A DNA stretch of 39,759 nt, from positions 1 to 39,759 of the forward strand of contig CAMKJU010000029.1 in the NCBI GenBank assembly GCA_946413265.1. Direction: 5' to 3'. Below, piece after piece: positions 34,972-39,759 of this stretch (positions within the stretch are counted from its first letter, which is position 1; each line of letters begins with the position of its first letter). The position numbers and the translations under genes are program-made. Below the pieces are notes generated by a model. The model worked only from the letters and a program-made list of their open reading frames with translations. It was not told where the DNA came from and searched no databases. The stretch comes from an uncultured Lentisphaerota bacterium. Lineage in GTDB: Bacteria; Verrucomicrobiota; Kiritimatiellia; RFP12; UBA1067.

Positions 34972-35013
34972 CATTTTACACTTTTCATTTTACACTTTAC
35001 ATTTTACACTTTA
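34972..35013. repeat. 14-base tandem repeat, three units
   Basis: Units CATTTTACACTTTT, CATTTTACACTTTA and CATTTTACACTTTA, then CACTCA. AT-rich in a GC-rich genome. Lies 3 bases beyond the stop of the larger GYF_2 protein and before the Nudix start. Confidence 0.8.
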
Positions 35014-35016
35014 CAC

Positions 35017-36336
35017 TCACTTCTTCAGTCCCATCCATGGGGCGAGTCGCACGCTGCGCGCCTCGCGGGACTGGTTCGTTGCGCCGGGAAGTCCCATTTC
35101 CAATGCAGAGAGCCGCGCCATCAATGCCTGCTGCGATGCGGCGTGCTGCTGGCGTTCGGCCTCGGCCTTCTGGCGTTCCTCCATCAATTCCTTCTCGCGA
35201 CGAAGGAGGCGCTCGCGCACTTCCTGTAGCTGGCGGTAGATGACGGTCGTATCGGCCGCCTGCTGCTGCAGACGCTTCACCTCGGCGTCGCGTTCGCGCA
35301 ACTTCGCCGAAAGGTCGCGCACTTTTCTGTCGCTTTCAGCGGTAGCCTTCTCCTGAAGAAGCCGCAGGGCATCCACTTCCTGGCGCATGTGTACCAGACG
35401 GGGGTCTTCGGGATACATCTTCAGAGCCCGGCGCGTCATGTCCTCAGAGTCCGTTCCGATTCGCTTGAGGATTTCCTGATGGCGGGCGATGAGACGTTCG
35501 CGGCGGGCCTGATGGAGGCGGCGGAGTTCATCCAGTTCGCGCGTCTCGTTCTCGATGCCGGCGGCGATGTCATCCGCCTCTTCCTTCATCAACGTGTAGA
35601 CAGCTGCCTGGGCGTCCGCCGCGAGACGCGCCGAGGCGGGCAGACGTTTCAGCTCGTCGGAAAGTTCCTGGATGCGCACCTCGCATTTCGTCACGCTGGC
35701 CTTCGATGCCGCAAGCGCCTGTTGCGCCTCAGCGCACTCCGCAGCCATTTCGCTCTCGCGGGCGGCCTTCGCAGCGGCAAGTTCGTCAAGGTCCTTGAGC
35801 GCCTTGGCCTTCTCGGACTCAACCGTGGCGCTCTGCGACATCACGGCGGACATTCTCTCCTCGGCGGACCGCGCAGCCTCTGCGGCGTCCTTCGCCTCGC
35901 GACGCGAAGCGCGCACGCGCGATTCAGCCTCCTTTAGGGCTTCTTTGAGGCGTTCGATCTCCTGGCGAAGCGCAGTAGTTTCCTGGTCACTACCAGCGTG
36001 GTCATCCCCATCGGACTGAGGCGGAGGAGTGGGCACTGGCGTCTTGAACGGCGGGCGCACCTCCACAAGGCGCGAACCGGGCGGGAGTCGTCCGCTTGAA
36101 AGCAGCGCCTGCGCGGCCATTTTGTTGAATGGCCCGCGCGGACGGCCGTCGCCGATGTCAATGGACCAGCGCATGTCGAGGAACGGCACCTCCGTGGCTG
36201 GCGTCCACGTCTCGCCGTCGGAGGAAATTTCCTGTCCGGGCTGGATGCGGCCCATGCGTGCCCATTCCAGCAGGCGGGCCTTGCTTTCGGGGCCGAACGT
36301 CTCGTCCTGGGTGCGCAGATACCACTGGTTGTTCAT
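35017..36336 (-). CDS. Large GYF_2-domain coiled-coil protein
   Basis: 439 residues. Two GYF_2 (DUF4339) domains at the N-terminus: QWYLRTQDETFGPESKARLL with GQEISSDGETWTPA (about 4-50), then RWSIDIGDGRPRGPFNKMAA (about 57-95). The rest is a long coiled coil (about 120-410, QEIERLKEALKEAESRVRA and repeats). No signal peptide or membrane helix. Function unknown; GYF_2 domains are thought to bind peptides. Starts 17 bases after a smaller paralogue with the same layout. Confidence 0.8.
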   Translation of the reverse strand: MNNQWYLRTQDETFGPESKARLLEWARMGRIQPGQEISSDGETWTPATEVPFLDMRWSIDIGDGRPRGPFNKMAAQALLSSGRLPPGSRLVEVRPPFKTPVPTPPPQSDGDDHAGSDQETTALRQEIERLKEALKEAESRVRASRREAKDAAEAARSAEERMSAVMSQSATVESEKAKALKDLDELAAAKAARESEMAAECAEAQQALAASKASVTKCEVRIQELSDELKRLPASARLAADAQAAVYTLMKEEADDIAAGIENETRELDELRRLHQARRERLIARHQEILKRIGTDSEDMTRRALKMYPEDPRLVHMRQEVDALRLLQEKATAESDRKVRDLSAKLRERDAEVKRLQQQAADTTVIYRQLQEVRERLLRREKELMEERQKAEAERQQHAASQQALMARLSALEMGLPGATNQSREARSVRLAPWMGLKK

Positions 36337-36353
36337 CGGCGTCTCCGGTTACG

Positions 36354-37235
36354 TCATTTCTTCATCCCGAAAAACTTCTTGGCACCCTCCGCGCCCATGC
36401 GCGCGAGCTCCTGCTGCGCGCGGCGCTCAAGTTCGGCGAGAGCAGCCGGCGACGCGCCGCCTGCGAACGGAGACGCCGTAAAGGCCTGACGGGCTACGGG
36501 CGGAGGCAACTCGTTCGCAACGACCTCCGGCACGACCACCTCCGTCTTCCATTCGCGCTCGTGTACTTCATCGCGCTTGGCCAGTTGCTCGCGCAGCGTG
36601 GCTATCTCCGCGTCGCGGCGTACGATCTCCATGTCCTGCGCCTGACGCTCCGCGTCGCGGCGCGCGATCTCGGCGGCGGCCTGCTGGAGCTGTCCGTCGC
36701 GCTGCTGGATAGTCTTCGTGAGTTCGGCGATCTGCGTATCCTTCAGCATCAGCTGGGACTTCGCCTCAGAAAGGCGGTCGTCGCGCTCGCGCAAGGCCTT
36801 CTGTCCGGCCGCGAGCTGGAGATCCTTCTTCCCGGAAAGCTTCTGCGCCTCCGCGAGGGAGGAGTCCTTTTGCACGATCTCCGATTCCTTGGCGGCAAGC
36901 GCGACCTCGAGCCCGCGGATGCGCTCAAGGGCCGCGCCGCGGTCGTCCTGGTAGAAGCGGGCCGCAGGGGAGAGCGTGCCGGTCTTCACGAGGTCGTCCA
37001 CGACCGCCCGGTGCGTGGGTCCGTAGAACTGGCCGGGGTTGTTTTCCACGACCCAGTTCATCTCCAGTTCGGGCTTGAGCGGGGCGATAACCCAGTGCGT
37101 CAGGTCACACGAGACGCCGGCAAGCGGTTCCACGCGCCCGTCCTTGACCCAGGACTTGAGCGACTCTAAGTCGATCGGGCCGAATACCTTGCCCGCCGTG
37201 TTCCGCACGTACCACTTCTTCCCTTCCACGGGCAA
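36354..37235 (-). CDS. Small GYF_2-domain coiled-coil protein
   Basis: 293 residues. Two GYF_2-like domains: KWYVRNTAGKVFGPIDLESL (about 6-50) and NWVVENNPGQFYGPTHRAVV (about 60-98). A heptad-rich coiled coil follows (about 105-215), with a Pro/Ala-rich C-terminal part and a basic end (AKKFFGMKK). Paralogue of the next gene. It begins 19 bases after oadB, so it may be co-transcribed with the sodium pump. Function unknown. Confidence 0.8.
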   Translation of the reverse strand: MPVEGKKWYVRNTAGKVFGPIDLESLKSWVKDGRVEPLAGVSCDLTHWVIAPLKPELEMNWVVENNPGQFYGPTHRAVVDDLVKTGTLSPAARFYQDDRGAALERIRGLEVALAAKESEIVQKDSSLAEAQKLSGKKDLQLAAGQKALRERDDRLSEAKSQLMLKDTQIAELTKTIQQRDGQLQQAAAEIARRDAERQAQDMEIVRRDAEIATLREQLAKRDEVHEREWKTEVVVPEVVANELPPPVARQAFTASPFAGGASPAALAELERRAQQELARMGAEGAKKFFGMKK

Positions 37236-37254
37236 GCTCCCTCTCGCTTATCTG

Positions 37255-38817
37255 TTATCGGCAGAGCGTATAGAGGACACCCGCCACCACGGCCGAGCCG
37301 ATGACGCCCGAGACGTTCGGACCCATCGCCTGCATGAGGATGAAGTTGCCGGGATTCTCGGAGAGCGACACCTTGTTCGAAACGCGCGCGGCCATCGGCA
37401 CGGCCGAGACGCCGGCCGAGCCGATGAGCGGATTCACCTTCTCCTTCGAGAAGAGGTTCATCAGCTTCGCCATCAGGACGCCCGCCGCCGTGCCCACGCA
37501 GAACGCAAGGAGGCCGAGGGCGAGAATACCGAGCGTCGTGGCGGAGAGGAACTTCTCGCACGCGAGCTTCGAGCCGACGGAGAGGCCGAGCATGATCGTG
37601 ACGATGTTGATGAGCGCGTTCGACATCGTATCGGAGATGCGCGCCACCGAGGGGCCCGCCTCCTTCGCGAGGTTGCCGAGCATGAGCGCGCCGATGAGCG
37701 GCACGGCGCTCGGCAGCAGCACGGCGCAGAGGAGGAGCACGATCAGCGGGAAGCAGATCTTCTCGATCTTCTTCACTTCGCGGAGCGGCGGCATCGTGAT
37801 CGCGCGCTCGGCCTTCGTGGTGAGCGCCTTCATGATCGGCGGCTGGATGATCGGCACGAGCGCCATGTAGCTGTACGCCGCCACGGCGATCGCGCCGAGC
37901 AGGTCGGGGGCGAGGCGCGACGTAAGCCAGATCGCCGTCGGGCCGTCCGCGCCGCCGATGATGCCGATCGAAGCGGCCGCCTTGAGCGGGTCGCAGCCGA
38001 AGAAGTCCGCGCCGAACATGGCCGCCAGACCGAGCGCGCCGAAGAGCGCGAAGAAGATGCCGAACTGCGCGGCGCCGCCGAGGAGCGCCATCTTCGGGTT
38101 CGCGATCAGCGGACCGAAGTCCGTCATCGCGCCCACGCCCATGAAGATCATGATCGGGAATACGCCCGTGTCAATGCCGAATCTGAAGAAGTAGTACAGG
38201 AATCCGCCAGGCTCGACGACGCCACCCTGCATCACGGGGATGCCGGAGGCGAGGAACGAAATCACGCCGTCGTGCATCATCGCCGGTGCCGTGACGCCCG
38301 CGAGCGGGCAGTTCGCGAGCAGGCCGCCGAAACCGATCGGCAAAAGGAGCAACGGTTCGAAACCCTTCACGATCGCGAGATAGAGCATCACTAGGCACAA
38401 CGGAATCATGATGAGCTGGCCGATGCCGTAGGGCAGACCGCCGAGCACCTTCACCTCGTGGCCCTTCACGAATGCACCTACGTCGTCGAAGTAGCCGCCG
38501 ATCCAGTCGCCCTTCTTGACGGGATGCTTGTCGGTCGAAAGCTTCTTGGCCTGCGCGTCGCTCGTCACCCAGAATCCGTTCTTGTTCGCGTACTGCGCCG
38601 GATCGCCAATCGGCTTCGTGAAGTCTGGCTTCGGAGCGCGGTCCTTCTCCTCGAAATCGCCTGTGATGTAGGCTGGGGCCGCCTTGCGGGCGAAGCCGGC
38701 GATGCCGGTGTCGCCGGAGAGGTCCTTCACCTTGCCGAGCGTGGTGCGCCAATCGCCGTCGGCCTGCACGCCCAGCGCGAAGACCAATCCAAGGACTGCC
38801 ACAAGAAACTTTTTCAT
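37255..38817 (-). CDS. oadB: Sodium-pumping decarboxylase beta subunit with secreted N-terminal extension
   Basis: 520 residues against about 380-430 in usual OadB. The conserved membrane part starts near residue 130 ([40 protein letters not shown]) and contains the Na+-site segments with [21 protein letters not shown] and [15 protein letters not shown]. It exports two Na+ when the biotin-bound carboxyl group is released. The first 20 residues are a signal peptide and about 100 further residues form an extra domain ([46 protein letters not shown]). The ribosome site is GAGGAAA. It follows the CTAG array. The partner alpha subunit is upstream; no gamma subunit is visible. Confidence 0.92.
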   Translation of the reverse strand: MKKFLVAVLGLVFALGVQADGDWRTTLGKVKDLSGDTGIAGFARKAAPAYITGDFEEKDRAPKPDFTKPIGDPAQYANKNGFWVTSDAQAKKLSTDKHPVKKGDWIGGYFDDVGAFVKGHEVKVLGGLPYGIGQLIMIPLCLVMLYLAIVKGFEPLLLLPIGFGGLLANCPLAGVTAPAMMHDGVISFLASGIPVMQGGVVEPGGFLYYFFRFGIDTGVFPIMIFMGVGAMTDFGPLIANPKMALLGGAAQFGIFFALFGALGLAAMFGADFFGCDPLKAAASIGIIGGADGPTAIWLTSRLAPDLLGAIAVAAYSYMALVPIIQPPIMKALTTKAERAITMPPLREVKKIEKICFPLIVLLLCAVLLPSAVPLIGALMLGNLAKEAGPSVARISDTMSNALINIVTIMLGLSVGSKLACEKFLSATTLGILALGLLAFCVGTAAGVLMAKLMNLFSKEKVNPLIGSAGVSAVPMAARVSNKVSLSENPGNFILMQAMGPNVSGVIGSAVVAGVLYTLCR

Positions 38818-38832
38818 CTTCGATTTCCTCGT

Positions 38833-38926
38833 CTAGATTTGCTAGGGGTTCTAGATGTGCTAGGGATTCTAGTATCTCTAGAGTTTCTAGAAGTTCTAGA
38901 AGCCCTAGAGATACTAGAAATCCTAG
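38833..38926. repeat. CTAG period-9 array between oadA and oadB
   Basis: Eleven CTAG cores at 38833, 38842, 38851, 38860, 38869, 38878, 38887, 38896, 38905, 38914 and 38923, each exactly 9 bases apart. The ten spacers are all different. The right part is a quasi-palindrome: 38860-38893 can pair with 38893-38926 with few mismatches. It starts 3 bases after the oadA stop. CTAG is rare in most bacterial genomes, so eleven in 94 bases is remarkable. Confidence 0.92.
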
Positions 38927-38929
38927 GCG

Positions 38930-39759
38930 TCAGCCGATCACCGCGAGCACGTCGCCGGTCGCGACCTTGTCGGTGGCGTTGACGTTGACCGTAACCGTAC
39001 CGTCACACGGCGCGGTAACGGGCGTTTCCATCTTCATCACGTCCATCACGAGGATTTCGTCGCCCTTCGAGATGGCGGAGCCGCTCTGCGCGGTAACGCG
39101 CAGAACCGTGCCGGGCACGGGAGCCTTGACTTCGGTGCCATCACCGGACTTTCCGGGATTTCCGGAGTTTCCGGATAATCCGGCCTTGGTCGAAAACGCC
39201 ACTTCCTTGCCGTTCACCACGGCCTTGCCGTCGCCCTTGATCTCCACGCCATAGGCCTTGCCGTTGATGGTCACGGTCACGGGACCGCCCTTGCCTGCGG
39301 CGGGCTTCGCCTCCTCGGCGAAACGGCAGCCCATTGGCGCCTTGGACGGATCCTTGAGGAAGAGGATGCCCTTTTCCTTGCAGGAAGCGGCGATGAAGAT
39401 GTTCTCGTCAGTGATCGGGAGACCGGCTTCCTCAAGCATCTTCTTCGCGACCGCGCCGCCCTTGCGGGGATCGGCGTCGTTCATTTCGAGCACGGTCTTC
39501 GTGGTGGGCGTGGAATACGGCTTGTTCTGCTCGCTCGACGCCATGAACTCGGCCGCCTTCTTGACGATCTCCGGATCCGGCGGGACGGGCGTCTTGCCGA
39601 AGTAGCCGAGTACCATCTTCGCGTAGCCCGGCGCGAACTTCTTGAACTTGCCGAACATGACGTTCTGAATCGCCTGCTGCGCGTAGAACTGCGAGACGGG
39701 CGTAACGGACGTGCCGAAGCCGCCGAGGCGCACGCAGTCGTACATCTCGGCGATCATGT
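38930..39759 (-). CDS. oadA: Carboxyltransferase/biotin carboxyl-carrier alpha subunit, C-terminal part (cut by window edge)
   Basis: About 275 residues in the window; the N-terminus lies outside. The first part (MYDCVRLGGFGTSVTPVSQF, FGKFKKFAPGYAKMVLGYFG) is the C-terminal conserved region of oxaloacetate- or pyruvate-carboxylase-type subunits. The last 80 residues are a biotinyl domain with VMDVMKMETPVTAP, the Lys of MKM accepting biotin. They are joined by a Gly/Lys/Val-rich region and a linker LSGNSGNPGKSGDG encoded by a CCGG array. It transfers CO2 from a carboxylic acid (oxaloacetate, or another acid such as methylmalonyl-CoA; not resolvable) to biotin for OadB. Ends 3 bases before the CTAG array. 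Confidence 0.88.
   Translation of the reverse strand, partial: MIAEMYDCVRLGGFGTSVTPVSQFYAQQAIQNVMFGKFKKFAPGYAKMVLGYFGKTPVPPDPEIVKKAAEFMASSEQNKPYSTPTTKTVLEMNDADPRKGGAVAKKMLEEAGLPITDENIFIAASCKEKGILFLKDPSKAPMGCRFAEEAKPAAGKGGPVTVTINGKAYGVEIKGDGKAVVNGKEVAFSTKAGLSGNSGNPGKSGDGTEVKAPVPGTVLRVTAQSGSAISKGDEILVMDVMKMETPVTAPCDGTVTVNVNATDKVATGDVLAVIG
39144..39183. repeat. CCGG period-9 array inside the oadA linker
   Basis: Five CCGG cores at 39144, 39153, 39162, 39171 and 39180, all 9 bases apart. Spacers ACTTT, GATTT, AGTTT and ATAAT differ. On the coding strand it reads LSGNSGNPGKSG, in the same phase as the leuS array. Confidence 0.9.

Noticed and set aside
37039..38394. 451-codon open frame opposite oadB
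   Set aside because: Charged low-complexity shadow of the OadB gene.
38833..38926. CRISPR array
   Set aside because: Units of 9 bases with 4-base cores are far too short, and no cas genes are present; the same holds for the CCGG arrays.
38833..38926. Small leucine-rich peptide read through the CTAG array
   Set aside because: A stop-free frame exists after the oadA stop, but it has no start or ribosome site; it follows from the pattern CTA Gnn.

Overview
The window is a GC-rich bacterial chromosome segment with almost every gene on the minus strand. It carries a conserved translation block, sodium-pump decarboxylase subunits, secreted glycosidases (GH92 and a GH95-like enzyme), ECF/Ser-Thr-kinase/FGE-like signalling genes and GYF_2-domain coiled-coil proteins. 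This mix suggests an anaerobic, glycan-degrading member of the PVC superphylum, perhaps Kiritimatiellota. The assignment is inference from gene content only.

Layout. 1-1166: DUF234-type AAA ATPase, cut by the left edge. 1293-6051: aconitase, a secreted FGE-like protein, a membrane Ser/Thr kinase and an ECF sigma factor, tightly packed; FGE/kinase and kinase/sigma overlap as ATGA. 6164-8320: serS and a membrane-anchored hypothetical, divergent from aconitase. 8317-13994: a zinc-ribbon protein with a CDP-alcohol phosphatidyltransferase, an orphan oligopeptide ABC ATPase, and an RNA m5U methyltransferase coupled to a GH92 mannosidase. 14169-15542: gdhA. 15543-16058: a gene-free stretch with a decayed gene fragment. 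16059-20794 (read right to left): tRNA-Thr, tuf, rpmG, tRNA-Trp, secE, nusG, rplK, rplA, rplJ, rplL, then a terminator instead of rpoB. 20890-27338: Tat-exported MBL protein, sppA, leuS, plsY and a corrinoid protein. 27350-33343: GH95-like glycosidase, HrpB helicase and a truncated Wzz-like protein. 33473-38817: DUF486 protein, GT2, Nudix, two GYF_2 coiled-coil proteins and oadB. 38930-39759: the carboxyl end of the carboxyltransferase/biotin subunit oadA, cut by the right edge.

The most unusual content is short-period DNA arrays in which a four-base core is invariant, the period is strict, and the spacer between cores differs every time. Three arrays have core CCGG with period 9: inside leuS, inside the oadA linker, and between rplJ and rplL. 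One has core CTAG with period 9: eleven cores between oadA and oadB. Two elements carry GGAG...CTCC with period 8 in inverted halves, bounded by identical 15-base arms; both start 61 bases past a stop codon. The two intragenic period-9 arrays encode Ser-Gly-X linkers in the same phase. The two intergenic period-9 arrays begin 3-4 bases after a stop codon. These look like one class of element that I do not recognise.

A second repeat class is REP-like: a GTAG foot followed by a GC-rich hairpin. It occurs as inverted pairs in frame inside the kinase and glycosidase genes and as a single unit beside the decayed gene. Three genes (the ABC ATPase, plsY and the Wzz-like gene) have an extended -10 box 6-8 bases before the start codon and no Shine-Dalgarno, so leaderless transcripts are predicted.
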